A program made the translations under genes and the position numbers. From positions 124,001 to 188,000 of the forward strand of contig NZ_JHET01000007.1 of NCBI RefSeq assembly GCF_000685355.1: a stretch of DNA of 64,000 bases, read 5' to 3'. The DNA comes from Microbacterium sp. CH12i (GTDB lineage: Bacteria > Actinomycetota > Actinomycetes > Actinomycetales > Microbacteriaceae). This document shows positions 49,754 to 58,633 of the stretch, piece by piece. The notes below the pieces were generated by a model that saw only the letters and a program-made list of their open reading frames with translations, did not search any database and was not told the DNA's origin. Positions within the stretch are counted from its first letter, which is position 1, and each line of letters starts with the position of its first letter.

Positions 49754-50896
49754 TCAGATCCGCTCTGCGACGACCGTCTTCGACAGCGTGGGGAACGCGT
49801 GCAGAACCATGTCGACAAGATCTTTCATCGGACGGGTCAGGGGATCGGTTGCGGGAACACCGAGATCGAGCTCGATCTCATCGATTGCCGCACCGATCTC
49901 GGCCTCAGTCAGGTTCTCGTGGTTGACGGTCACACCGATCACTCTGGTATTGGCGAAGGCCTCGATGAGCGCGACTTCACTCGCGACTGTCGGCATCGGC
50001 ATCATCGGAAAGTCGCCGAGCACTCGGCGCCCTGGTGCGTGCTGGACGATGACGCCCTCAGGTCGGCTGCCTCGGAGAATATGCGCAGATGTCAGGTATG
50101 CGGGATGGCTCAGTGCCCCCTGGCCCTCCACGATGATGATGTCGGGGTTTTCGCCTTCGAAGGCTGCGACGACCTGGTTCTCGACCTCGCCGGAGCAGAA
50201 CTGCGGCACGAGAGCGTCGAGTGCGACACCGTAGCGACCGCCCTGAATGATTGTTGTCTGGCCGGTACCGACCATGACCGCACGGATGCCGTGATCGTTG
50301 AGCGCCTGGACGAGCAGGGTTGCTGTGGTCCGCTTGCCGATCGCGCCGTCAGTGCCAAGCACCGCGATGCGGGGGCACGTGACGTCGAAGATCCTGCCGG
50401 AGAACAGGTGCAGATCCTTCTTGTCCTTTGGGCGGCGCACGTCGGTAATCGTGACGCCAGCAAGGATTGCCGCGGCGACGAACTCTGCGTCGTCGTTCAA
50501 GAATTCGTGGAGACCGTTGATGATGTGCATACCGCGGGCGATGCCATCCAGCAGCACTACACGCTGTGCGTCGGAGAGGAGGCCGTTGGCGGGGGCCACT
50601 CCGCAGATCAGGTAGTCGGGGGTGCGGCCAGCGTGCGCGATGGATTCGCGAAGATCAGTGAGGACCGGGATGCCGTTGGCGCTGCCGTCGAGGAACTGGC
50701 CAGCGTCGGCACCCGCGTGGCGGCTGTCGATGACGCTGAGGATCTCGTACTTCTCGGAGTGGCGGACCAGACCGTTTGCGGTCTTACCGTCCTGCTCACC
50801 GAATTGGCCTTCGCAGTAGACGATGGCGGTGGAACCGACCGGAAGTACCGGAACCAAGTCTGTAGATACGACTGTTGACGGGGTATGCGAGTGCAC
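49754..50896 (-). CDS. DUF1611 family P-loop protein (DgcN-like)
   Basis: A 380-residue DUF1611 protein. An N-terminal Rossmann-like domain (GSTAIVYCEGQFGEQDGKTA) is followed by the P-loop CPRIAVLGTDGAIGKRTTAT and the downstream IIIVEGQGALSHPAYLTS. Members called DgcN have been described as D-glutamate N-acetyltransferases working with the epimerase-like DgcA; I know this only for some proteobacteria, so transfer of the function is inference. No DgcA-like gene is adjacent; an IS element lies directly upstream. The GTG at 50896 has GAGGAG about 11 nt before it. Confidence 0.75.
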   Translation of the reverse strand: MHSHTPSTVVSTDLVPVLPVGSTAIVYCEGQFGEQDGKTANGLVRHSEKYEILSVIDSRHAGADAGQFLDGSANGIPVLTDLRESIAHAGRTPDYLICGVAPANGLLSDAQRVVLLDGIARGMHIINGLHEFLNDDAEFVAAAILAGVTITDVRRPKDKKDLHLFSGRIFDVTCPRIAVLGTDGAIGKRTTATLLVQALNDHGIRAVMVGTGQTTIIQGGRYGVALDALVPQFCSGEVENQVVAAFEGENPDIIIVEGQGALSHPAYLTSAHILRGSRPEGVIVQHAPGRRVLGDFPMMPMPTVASEVALIEAFANTRVIGVTVNHENLTEAEIGAAIDEIELDLGVPATDPLTRPMKDLVDMVLHAFPTLSKTVVAERI

Positions 50897-51072
50897 GGAA
50901 ATCGGGTCTCCTCGGATAAATCCAGAGGAGGCGACGGAGAACGTAATGGCCGAGTGTGGGCCCGTTGGTCGACAAGAAGTCTTCCCTGATGTCGACAAGA
51001 TGCCGACTCTCCTCACCGTAACAGGGAAGTCTGCGTGTCGGCCCGGATCCCATCCGAGGTGACGCCCCGCTG

Positions 51073-52430
51073 AGTGGTGGAGTTTCTCGACACCGTGCAG
51101 GTCAGTTGTTCTAGTTTAGGCGGCTGCGAGTTCTGGGAGGATTACCTCTTCATCGATGGCTTCGGCGGGCTCGTTCATCGTGGCGAGTTCGAGCATGGAG
51201 GCTTCGGAGAAGTAGCGTCGTTCGCCGGCTTCTCACTCGTCGTGTTGCTCGATCAGCACCGCCCCTGCCAGACGCAGCAGCGCGGCCGAGTTGGGGAATA
51301 CCCCGACGACGTCCGTGCGGCGCTTGATCTCCTTGTTCACTCGTTCCAGCGGGTTCGTGGACCAGATCTGACGCCAGTGTCGCCGCGGGAAGGCGGCGAA
51401 CGCGAGCAGGTCGGCTTCGGCGTCGGTGAGCATGGCAGCGACTTTCGGGTGGGACCGGCCAAGCATCGTGACAACCTCACGGAACTGCTTCAGGATGTGT
51501 TTCTTGTCGGGTTGAGCGAAGATCGTGCGGATGATCGAGGCGACCATGTCCTGGGATGCTTTCGGAACCACCGCGAGGACGTTGCGCATGAAATGCACCC
51601 GGCATCTCTGCCAGGACGCGCCTTGGAACACGGTCCCGATGGCTTTCTTCAACCCAGTGTGAGCGTCAGACATGACGAGTTTCACCCCGTCGAGACCACG
51701 GATCTTCAACGACCTGAGAAAGCTGGTCCAGAAGCCCTCGTTCTCGCTGTCTCCGACGTCGAAGCCGAGGACTTCCCGGCGGCCATCAGCGGCGACGCCG
51801 ACGGCAACGACGATCGCCTGGGACACGATCCGGTGCCCAACACGGGCCTTGCAATATGTGGCGTCGAGGAAAATGTAGGGGAAGTCCTGCGCGGAGGGTG
51901 CGGTCACGGAACACGGCGACTTCCTCGTCCAGGCCCGCGCAGATCCGGGAGACTTCGGACTTGGAGATCCCGGTGTCCGCACCGAGCGCTTTGACGAGGT
52001 CATCGACCTTGCGGGTCGACACTCCGTGAACGTAGGCCTCCATCACGACCGCGAACAGTGCTTGGTCGACGCGGCGGCGCCGCTCCAGCAGCGCGGGGAA
52101 GAATGACCCGGCGCGCAGCTTGGGGATCTTCAGGTCGAGGTCTCCGGCTGTGGTCGACAGTGTTCGTGGGCGGGAGCCGTTGCGTTGAGTAGTGCGCGCT
52201 CCCGTGCGCTCGAAAGGGGCAGCGCCGATGAACGCGGTCGCTTCCGCATCAATCAGCTCCTGATACAACGTCTCCGTCGCGGAACGGATCCGATCAGTGA
52301 CATCGGTGAGCTTCAGTTGAGCGAGCAGATCGAGCAGGGCAGACTGGTCTAGAGCCATCGTGGTTTGTGTCCTTCGTGAGTAGCTTTGATCGGTTCTCAC
52401 TGACCATCCCACGATGGCTCACCACGTCAA
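51073..52430. mobile_element. IS256-family insertion sequence, decayed
   Basis: The element holds one transposase locus. Its ends are imperfectly inverted: GTGGTG at 51074-51079 mirrors CACCAC at 52420-52425, and both ends share GGTCAGT further in. I could not find a target-site duplication, so the borders are approximate. Confidence 0.65.
51116..52358 (-). pseudogene. IS256-family (Mutator-like) transposase, frameshifted and with an internal stop
   Basis: The N-terminal frame runs from MALDQSALLDLLAQLKLTDV through LDLKIPKLRAGSFFPALLE to FRDRTLRA. Near 51892 the frame changes (two bases lost or one gained) and QDFPYIFLDATYCKARVGHR starts the catalytic core, with WQRCRVHFMRNVL and WSTNPLERVNKEIKRRTDVV. 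At 51233-51235 a TGA replaces the expected TGG after IEQHDE; beyond it the frame stays open through ERRYFSEASMLELA to TAA at 51116. Intact it would be about 414 residues. Two lesions of different kinds make an inactive copy likely. Confidence 0.88.
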
Positions 52431-52556
52431 CGACGCGACGCTCACCACAGCCGAGATTTACACCACCCCACGGGGCATCACCCCCATCCGATATGCCGAG
52501 GGCACCGAACTGCTTGTGACAGCCGCTCTATTGCGGCCCCACTTCAAGGAGGAATC

Positions 52557-52946
52557 ATGCGTTTTATACCAACCAAGGTCCACGGAGTCCTCGACTATCT
52601 CGTGGGCATCGCCCTCATCGCGGCACCGTGGCTGTTCGGCTTCGCTGGAGTCGGCGGCCCCGCCGTCATCATTCCGATCGTGCTCGGCGTCGGTCTCATC
52701 GTGTATAGCCTCTTCACGAAGTACGAGTGGGGCCCCTTCGGTTTCATCCCGATGCCTGTTCACCTCGTGTTCGACATCGTCGCCAGCCTCTTCCTCGCGC
52801 TGTCGCCCTGGATCTTCGGCTTCGCGGGTGAGGCGCTGAACGTCTGGCTGCCGCACGTGGTCGTGGGCGCGACTGTCATCGTCGTGGTGCTGTTCTCGCA
52901 GCCGCAGCCGGCCAACGCACCGCGCGCAGCACTTCGCAACGCGTGA
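52557..52946 (+). CDS. SPW repeat membrane protein
   Basis: A 129-residue integral membrane protein with four helices arranged as two SPW repeats. Each ends in the motif APWLFGFAG or SPWIFGFAG (about residues 23-31 and 82-90). HGVLDYLVGIALIAAPW opens the first and HLVFDIVASLFLALSPW the second. Function is unknown. A perfect AAGGAGGA lies 5 nt before the ATG, and a strong terminator follows its stop, so it is a single-gene unit. Confidence 0.88.
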   Translation: MRFIPTKVHGVLDYLVGIALIAAPWLFGFAGVGGPAVIIPIVLGVGLIVYSLFTKYEWGPFGFIPMPVHLVFDIVASLFLALSPWIFGFAGEALNVWLPHVVVGATVIVVVLFSQPQPANAPRAALRNA

Positions 52947-52948
52947 AA

Positions 52949-52995
52949 GAAAAGGCCCAGAGCCTCGCAATTTATGCGTGGTCCTGGGCCTTTTT
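52949..52995 (+). terminator. Rho-independent terminator after the SPW gene
   Basis: AAAGGCCCAG (52949-52958) pairs with CTGGGCCTTT (52982-52991), continuing into a T-tract that runs to 52995. The loop is about 23 nt. It could also serve the minus-strand tRNA-Val side only as a boundary. Confidence 0.85.
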
Positions 52996-52997
52996 TT

Positions 52998-53070
52998 GGT
53001 GGGCGATGCGGGACTTGAACCCACGACCTCTTCCGTGTGAAGGAAGCGCGCTACCAGCTGCGCCAATCGC
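52998..53070 (-). tRNA. tRNA-Val (CAC)
   Basis: Read on the minus strand, the acceptor GGGCGAT pairs with ATCGCCC. The anticodon arm CTTCC-TTCACAC-GGAAG gives anticodon CAC. The T-loop GTTCAAGTC is intact. CCA is not encoded. Confidence 0.95.
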
Positions 53071-53223
53071 CCATGACCCATGGGGTCGAAAAACGATACT
53101 ACCCGAACGAAACCGTCAGATTCGACCACGAGACCGGACACGCGCGAGATCGCGTTTCAGTTTTGCGTCCGCGAATTGATCGGCTAATGTTTTACGAGTG
53201 CCCGGTTCACCGGAACACGAAAT

Positions 53224-53295
53224 GCGGATGTAGCGCAGTGGTAGCGCATCACCTTGCCAAGGTGAGGGTCGCGAGTTCGAATCTCGTCATCCGCT
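53224..53295 (+). tRNA. tRNA-Gly (GCC)
   Basis: The acceptor GCGGATG pairs with CATCCGC. The anticodon arm TCACC-TTGCCAA-GGTGA gives GCC. The T-arm has GTTCGAATC. CCA is not encoded. It is the first of three tRNAs in a row. Confidence 0.96.
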
Positions 53296-53347
53296 CGAGT
53301 GAAGAGAGTTTCCCCGGAAACTCACTGCACGTGGGGTCAATCCACAC

Positions 53348-53418
53348 GGTGGCGTGGCCGAGCGGCTAGGCACCGGCCTGCAAAGCCGTTTACACGGGTT
53401 CGAATCCCGTCGCCACCT
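53348..53418 (+). tRNA. tRNA-Cys (GCA)
   Basis: The acceptor GGTGGCG pairs with CGCCACC. The anticodon loop CTGCAAA gives GCA. The T-arm has GTTCGAATC. CCA is not encoded. Confidence 0.95.
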
Positions 53419-53445
53419 CGCGGCACAACTTAATAGCCTGAATAG

Positions 53446-53517
53446 GCGCGATTGGCGCAGCGGTAGCGCGCTTCCCTGACACGGAAGAGGTCACTGGTTC
53501 GATCCCAGTATCGCGCA
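53446..53517 (+). tRNA. tRNA-Val (GAC)
   Basis: The acceptor GCGCGAT pairs with ATCGCGC. The anticodon arm CTTCC-CTGACAC-GGAAG gives GAC. The T-arm has GTTCGATCC. It is followed directly by a terminator, so Gly-Cys-Val is one transcription unit. Confidence 0.96.
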
Positions 53518-53522
53518 CACAC

Positions 53523-53550
53523 AAAACCCCCGGATTTCCGGGGGTTTTTT
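53523..53550 (+). terminator. Rho-independent terminator of the tRNA cluster
   Basis: AAAACCCCCGG, a 4-nt loop ATTT, then CCGGGGGTTTTTT: a strong stem with a T-run right after the last tRNA. Confidence 0.92.
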
Positions 53551-53621
53551 CATGTCCGGGGCGAGGCGTGGGCTTGAACGCCGACAACATGCCGACGCCT
53601 GCTCGCCGCACCCGCGAAAAC

Positions 53622-54220
53622 TTACGGCTGGGGCGCGGCGCGTGTGCGATAGCCGGGCTGTTCTGGCGGGGCGAGCTCGCCTTGCGGAAAATCAGCATCC
53701 GTAAGCCTGGAGAGAAAACGGATCACTACCTCGCGTTCGTCCTGAGTCATAGACGCGGCGGCGGAGAACCTTCTGGCGTGCTGACGCCCGATTGTGTCGT
53801 GGGCTGAGCGCCGAGTGTGCTCAGTGACCTCAAGGCACGTTGTACGCCGGTCGCTGGGATGCGGGAGCGAATGACATGGTCCCCGGCAACGAGTCGGTCT
53901 ACCAGCTTGGTTGTCGACGCACTGGAAATTTCCACTTCACGCGCGATGTCCTTCGGTGTAATGATCTGACCCTGTTGCTTCGCGCGGATCAGCATCCGAA
54001 TCGCACGCATGTCACTCTCGTTGAGCTTCATGTAGCGCTTCGAAGCCGCTGAGAGTGCGCGTGCTGCGTTTTGCCATTGGTGAAGCGCTTGCATCACCTG
54101 AACGCATTGCGCTAATTCCGCTTCAGACAGGTGGCTGCGATCGACGAGGTCGGAGTCGGTTGAGAAGTAACGCATGTTGGCGAGTTCGTCGGCTGATCGT
54201 TCTGAAGCGTCCACTCCCAC
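53622..54220 (-). CDS. MarR-family regulator of the carotenoid operon, frameshifted
   Basis: A 199-residue winged-helix regulator when the two frames are joined. The first frame has LNESDMRAIRMLIRAKQQGQ and the recognition region ITPKDIAREVEISSASTTKL followed by VDRLVAGDHV. Near 53862 one base is missing. The second frame resumes with HPSDRRTTCLEVTEHTRRSA, the wing, and then FSAAASMTQDEREVVIRFLS to TAA at 53622. It is divergent from idi-crt, like the MarR-type CrtR of Corynebacterium glutamicum, which represses crtE and responds to geranylgeranyl diphosphate. A TAGAAT box 7 nt before GTG 54220 supports that start; ATG 54229 is the alternative. Confidence 0.82.
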
Positions 54221-54222
54221 AT

Positions 54223-54240
54223 AGTACATTCTATGCTACT
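54223..54240. promoter_or_regulatory. Divergent promoter and possible MarR operator between the regulator and idi
   Basis: AGTACAT-TCT-ATGCTACT is an imperfect inverted repeat (one bulged base) overlapping TAGAAT (54228-54233, minus strand), the likely -10 of the regulator gene. Its position suits autoregulation and control of the crt operon. It is a weak sequence call. Confidence 0.4.
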
Positions 54241-54270
54241 TAAATTCTCGCCTAGCTAACGAAATGGAGT

Positions 54271-54825
54271 GTGGGAGTGGAACAGGTAGTCCTCGTGGAC
54301 AACTCCGGCGCACCGATTGGTGTGCACAACAAAGAGACTGTCCATGGCACTTCAACACCTCGGCATCTCGCGTTCTCATGCCACATCGTTGATCAGAATG
54401 GTCGTCTGCTCATCACCAGACGCGCTCTCACGAAGAAGACCTGGCCTGGAGTCTGGACGAATTCTTTCTGCGGCCATCCTGGCCCGAACGAGCGCCTTGA
54501 GGATGCTGTTCGCCGTCGTGCGCGTTTTGAACTCGGCCTCAGCGTCGAGGAGATCGTCTGCGCGCTGCCGAATTTCGGCTATTCAGCACGCGACCCATCC
54601 GGCATAGAAGAAAACGAGTACTGCCCCGTGTTCATCGCGAAGGCAACATCCACGCTGACGCCTAATCCTGATGAGGTGGCCGAGGCGCAGTGGACAAGCA
54701 TCGCCGCGCTGGCCACTGCCACGGAAGCAGCGCCGTGGGCCTTCAGCCCATGGCTCATCGGCCACTTTCCTGACCTTCTCCCCATTCTTTCCGATTCGAC
54801 CGGAAGACGGGACGATGATGTCTGA
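54271..54825 (+). CDS. idi: Isopentenyl-diphosphate delta-isomerase type I
   Basis: A 184-residue Nudix-fold enzyme interconverting IPP and DMAPP. The catalytic cysteine is in NSFCGHPGPNE, the Nudix-like helix is LEDAVRRRARFELGL, and the catalytic glutamate is in GIEENEYCPVF. It opens the carotenoid operon and overlaps crtE. The start could be GTG 54271 or GTG 54277; TGGAG lies just upstream of the first. Confidence 0.92.
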   Translation: MGVEQVVLVDNSGAPIGVHNKETVHGTSTPRHLAFSCHIVDQNGRLLITRRALTKKTWPGVWTNSFCGHPGPNERLEDAVRRRARFELGLSVEEIVCALPNFGYSARDPSGIEENEYCPVFIAKATSTLTPNPDEVAEAQWTSIAALATATEAAPWAFSPWLIGHFPDLLPILSDSTGRRDDDV

Positions 54826-55882
54826 ACCCGGTGCGACCGTTGACGAAATCACCCTCACAATTGAGGCAAGGCTGACGGAGGTGCTTGCGCAGGGTCGCGA
54901 GCGCTCCCGAGCATTCTCAGCTACCTACTTTCAGTTGTGGGACTCGTTGGAAGCTATGGCGAGAGGCGGGAAGAAGATCCGGCCGCGTCTACTAATGGAC
55001 GCATACCAGGCGCTGGGCGGCATCGACGAGCGCGCTGCGGTGGAGGCAGCGTGCGCGATGGAGCTGCTGCACATTGCGCTGGTCATTCACGACGATGTCA
55101 TCGATAAGGATCTGATCCGACGCGGCGAAATGAACATCACCGGCAGATTCGCTTCGGAGGCAATGCTGCGTGGTGTACCGCGACGTGAAGCTCATGCCTG
55201 GGGCGAGGCATCATCGATTCTCGCTGGCGACCTCATGCTCACCTTTGCGCACTCTTTGCTGGCCCGCCTTGATATTCAGGAGGACCGCCGCCACGCGGTT
55301 CTTGACGTGTTCGATGACACCGTCTTCGAGAGCGCAGCCGGCGAACACTTTGACGTGTGGCTCAGCCTGCATCTTGAGCGGTCGAGGCCCCAGGACGTCC
55401 TGGTCATGGTCGATCAGAAGACAGCGGCATACTCCTTTCACGCTCCGCTCGTTCTCGCGGCTGTACTGGCCGGGGCCACGACCGCAGTGATCGAAGAGCT
55501 GACGGTTATTGCGCGTCAGATCGGTGTGATCTACCAGTTACGCGACGACGTTCTCGGGTTGTTCGGTGACGAGCGAGCCACTGGGAAGTCCACACTCAGT
55601 GATCTGCGGGAGGGAAAAGAGACCCTCCTGATCGCCTACGCACGTGCGGACGCTGCCTGGGCTGACGTCGAACCATTTTTCGGAGACAACAACATCAGAG
55701 TTTCTGAGGCGCATCGCCTCAGGCGCGTCATCGAGGAATCAGGCGCACTCTTCTTCGTGGAGTCAGTCATCGCCGAACGGTGCGAGCACGTTCACGCCCT
55801 GATCCAGAACGCTGACCTTCCTGCAGCACTGAGCGAACAGCTCATTGCCCTCACATCCACGTGTAATTCACGAGCGTCATGA
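54815..55882 (+). CDS. crtE: Geranylgeranyl diphosphate synthase
   Basis: A 355-residue trans-prenyltransferase. The first Asp-rich motif is IHDDVIDKDLIRRGE (about residues 91-105), the second is YQLRDDVLGLFGDE, and the KKIRPRLLMDAYQALGG substrate region precedes them. It builds the C20 precursor for phytoene. ATG 54815 or 54818 is used; both lie inside the end of idi, so translation is coupled. A far upstream in-frame start would overlap idi almost fully and is rejected. Confidence 0.9.
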   Translation: MMSEPGATVDEITLTIEARLTEVLAQGRERSRAFSATYFQLWDSLEAMARGGKKIRPRLLMDAYQALGGIDERAAVEAACAMELLHIALVIHDDVIDKDLIRRGEMNITGRFASEAMLRGVPRREAHAWGEASSILAGDLMLTFAHSLLARLDIQEDRRHAVLDVFDDTVFESAAGEHFDVWLSLHLERSRPQDVLVMVDQKTAAYSFHAPLVLAAVLAGATTAVIEELTVIARQIGVIYQLRDDVLGLFGDERATGKSTLSDLREGKETLLIAYARADAAWADVEPFFGDNNIRVSEAHRLRRVIEESGALFFVESVIAERCEHVHALIQNADLPAALSEQLIALTSTCNSRAS

Positions 55883-56745
55883 AACTGTCGGGGTTGGGAC
55901 TCTATAACGCGACCGCGAATCAAAGCGCGTCGGTCATCATCAGGCGTTATTCAACGTCATTCGGCTGGGCAAGTCGTCTGCTTGATCACAGAGTCCGGCG
56001 TCACATTGCATGCATCTATGGACTTGTGCGCATCGCTGACGAGCTCGTCGACGGCCCGGCAGCGATTGCCGGGGTAGACGCTGAAATGCGCCGGACGATG
56101 CTTGACGAACTCGAACGGGAGACCGAACGCGCGCTGCGGCTGGGCTTCAGTACGAATATCGTTGTGCACGCTTTTGCGTTGACCGCGCGCGAACACGACA
56201 TCGGTATGGACCTGTGCCGGCCCTTCTTCTCGGCGATGAGAACCGACGTTGAGAGCACGAGCTTCAATTCATCCGCTCTCCACGACTACATCTACGGCTC
56301 GGCTGAAGTGGTAGGTCTGATGTGCTTGGCCGTGTTCGAGCACGGAAGGATCCGCGACTCGCAGGAGCAGACGCAGCTGGTCGACGGCGCACGGAGGCTC
56401 GGCGCAGCCTTCCAGAAGGTCAATTTCCTTCGAGATTTCGCCGAGGATCATGACGTCCTGGGCCGCGTCTACTTTGCTGGAACTGAGAAAGCTCTTACCG
56501 AAGAATCAAAGCGCGAAATCATCGATTCGATCAGGGAAGACCTGCGTGCCGCAGATGCGTCGATCCCGTTGTTGACATCGGAGTGCCGTCCTGCGGTGTG
56601 GGCCGCGCGAACCATGTTCAGCGAACTCACCCACCGCCTTGATACGACATCGGTCGCCGCACTCACACACACCCGCGTTCGGGTGCCGAATACCGTGAAA
56701 GCGCGCATTCTGGGACGAGCAATCGGTATGCGGATCAGCCGATGA
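55879..56745 (+). CDS. crtB: Phytoene synthase
   Basis: A 288-residue squalene/phytoene synthase-family enzyme joining two GGPP molecules. RYSTSFGWASRLLDHRVRRH, IYGLVRIADELVDGP (first Asp-rich region) and FLRDFAEDHDVLGRVYF (second) are seen. Its ATG overlaps the crtE stop (ATGA). It is membrane-associated by analogy. Confidence 0.93.
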   Translation: MKLSGLGLYNATANQSASVIIRRYSTSFGWASRLLDHRVRRHIACIYGLVRIADELVDGPAAIAGVDAEMRRTMLDELERETERALRLGFSTNIVVHAFALTAREHDIGMDLCRPFFSAMRTDVESTSFNSSALHDYIYGSAEVVGLMCLAVFEHGRIRDSQEQTQLVDGARRLGAAFQKVNFLRDFAEDHDVLGRVYFAGTEKALTEESKREIIDSIREDLRAADASIPLLTSECRPAVWAARTMFSELTHRLDTTSVAALTHTRVRVPNTVKARILGRAIGMRISR

Positions 56746-58310
56746 AGGCTTCGAGAGTCGTTGTGATCGGCGGCGGCGTCAGCGGGCTGGCTACAGCGTG
56801 TCTGCTGGCGCGTGACGGACATCAGGTGACCGTGCTTGAGAAGAACAGCGAGTTCGGCGGGAGGGCCGGATCGTGGGAGCGCGACGGGTTCACATTTGAC
56901 ACTGGGCCGTCGTGGTACCTCATGCCGGAGGTGTTCGAGCACTTCTACCGCATGATGGGAACGACCACGTCCGAGCATCTGGAGTTGGTCGCACTGCAGC
57001 CCGGCTATCGCATCTACGGCGAACCGACCGGCGAGGTGGGCAAGGAGGGGGAAGCCGCCATCGACGTGCTCTCCGGAACCAACGCCACCGCCACACTGTT
57101 TGAGAGCCGAGAAACCGGGGCAGGTAACCAAGTGCGCCGCTATCTTGCATCGGCGACGAAAACGTATCGCGCGGCGGTGAGTTCCTTCCTTTACAACCCG
57201 TTCTCCTCGTGGCGCGATTTTGTGTCGGCGAGGGTTCTCGCCTCGACACCCGCGGTGCTCCCTCTGCTCACGCGTTCGCTGTGGAGCTTTGTCAGGGCGC
57301 GCTTCACCGATCTGCGTCTTCGCCAGATACTCGGCTATCCAGCGGTATTCCTTGGCACATCGCCGTTCGATGCACCGGCCCTCTACCACCTGATGAGTCA
57401 TATGGACCTCGTCGATGGGGTGAAGTATCCGCTCGGTGGATTCCGGAAGTTCGTCGTCTCGTTAGCAGAGATCGCACGTGAAAACAATGTTGAGCTTCTC
57501 AACAATTGCGACGTCGTCGCCATCTCCAGCGCGAGTGGTTCGGTGCGGTCCGTCGAATACGAGCTGGATGGCCAGCAGCATCGGATCGATGCCGACATCG
57601 TGGTTTCAGCCATTGATGAGCATCACACGGAGACAGTGCTGCTGGAGGCGGCCGATCGCTCCTACGCAGCGAAACGGTGGGACAAACAGATCTCGAGTCC
57701 GAGTGCCGTCCTGATCATGCTCGGTATCAGAGGAAAGCTGCCTGAGCTGTTGCATCACACGCTGTTCTTTTCGAATGATTGGAAGGACAACTTCGACGCG
57801 ATTTTCCGGTCGCCGACACGCATCCCTGACCCGCCATCGTTGTACATCTGCAAGCCGAGCGCGACCGATCCGGAGGTCGCCCCCGCCGGCCACGAGAACA
57901 TGTTCGTTCTTATCCCGTTGCCACCGGATACAACGATCGGCCAGGGCGGCATCGATACCTCGGGAGACGCCCTCGTTTCAGAGGTCGCCGATCGTGCGAT
58001 CGCAGATATCGCCACTTGGGCAGGCATCCCTGATCTGGCCGACCGAATCGTGGTGCGACGTACCGTGGGACCAGCGGACTTTGCCGACACGTTCAACACA
58101 TTTCGAGGTAGCGCACTCGGCCCCGCTCACACTCTTACTCAGAGTGCGTTCTTTCGCGGCGTTACGCGGTCTCGTCGCGTAGATGGCCTGTATTACGCCG
58201 GGGCCACCACCGCTCCCGGGGTTGGCCTACCGATGTGTCTCATCAGCGCAGAACTGGTACTCAAACACGTGCGCGGCGACCATTCGCCCGGCCCGCTGGC
58301 GGAGCCGTGA
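56742..58310 (+). CDS. crtI: Phytoene desaturase
   Basis: A 522-residue FAD-dependent desaturase taking phytoene to lycopene. The dinucleotide-binding VVVIGGGVSGLATACLLARD is at the N-terminus, followed by FGGRAGSWERDGFTFDTGPS. The C-terminal signature is DGLYYAGATTAPGVGLPMCL. It overlaps crtB by ATGA and crtYe by GTGA, so the operon is translated as a coupled chain. Confidence 0.93.
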   Translation: MKASRVVVIGGGVSGLATACLLARDGHQVTVLEKNSEFGGRAGSWERDGFTFDTGPSWYLMPEVFEHFYRMMGTTTSEHLELVALQPGYRIYGEPTGEVGKEGEAAIDVLSGTNATATLFESRETGAGNQVRRYLASATKTYRAAVSSFLYNPFSSWRDFVSARVLASTPAVLPLLTRSLWSFVRARFTDLRLRQILGYPAVFLGTSPFDAPALYHLMSHMDLVDGVKYPLGGFRKFVVSLAEIARENNVELLNNCDVVAISSASGSVRSVEYELDGQQHRIDADIVVSAIDEHHTETVLLEAADRSYAAKRWDKQISSPSAVLIMLGIRGKLPELLHHTLFFSNDWKDNFDAIFRSPTRIPDPPSLYICKPSATDPEVAPAGHENMFVLIPLPPDTTIGQGGIDTSGDALVSEVADRAIADIATWAGIPDLADRIVVRRTVGPADFADTFNTFRGSALGPAHTLTQSAFFRGVTRSRRVDGLYYAGATTAPGVGLPMCLISAELVLKHVRGDHSPGPLAEP

Positions 58311-58633
58311 ACGGCGTATACGCAGTATCGCTGATGATCAGCGCTGCATGTTTGGTCCTACTCGATATTCGTTTCGATCTGGTGTTCCGCCGGAAGCCGC
58401 TGGCCGCAGGACTCGCACTTGCCATCGGGATCGTCTTCTTCGTCGTTTGGGATGCCGTCGGCATCAGCCTCGGGGTCTTCCATCACATCGATTCGCGCTG
58501 GGCGACGGGCGTTCTTCTGGCGCCGGCGTTTCCCCTCGAGGAAATCATGTTTCTGGGCTTCCTGAGCTATTTGACCCTCATTCTGCTGAGCGGCTGGCGA
58601 CGTTGGCGTGATTCGAGGGAAACAACCCGATGA
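58307..58633 (+). CDS. crtYe: C50 carotenoid epsilon-cyclase subunit CrtYe-like
   Basis: A 108-residue membrane protein with three hydrophobic segments and the conserved APAFPLEEIMFLG near residue 73. It is the first of two small heterodimeric lycopene cyclase subunits of C50 pathways. The GTG at 58307 overlaps the crtI stop. Assignment of ring type (epsilon versus gamma) from sequence alone is uncertain. Confidence 0.85.
   Translation: MNGVYAVSLMISAACLVLLDIRFDLVFRRKPLAAGLALAIGIVFFVVWDAVGISLGVFHHIDSRWATGVLLAPAFPLEEIMFLGFLSYLTLILLSGWRRWRDSRETTR

Noticed and set aside
49319..50878. A 519-codon plus-strand open frame
   Set aside because: It is antisense to the DUF1611 gene with its P-loop and to part of the upstream gene; no domain motif is visible.
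51800..51900. Programmed frameshifting in the transposase
   Set aside because: IS256-family transposases are normally made from one frame, no slippery run lies at the junction, and a separate nonsense codon is present.
53390..53698. A 102-codon minus-strand frame containing RDTGIEPVTSSVSGK
   Set aside because: It is the antisense translation of tRNA-Cys, tRNA-Val and the terminator, a familiar artefact in bacterial annotations.
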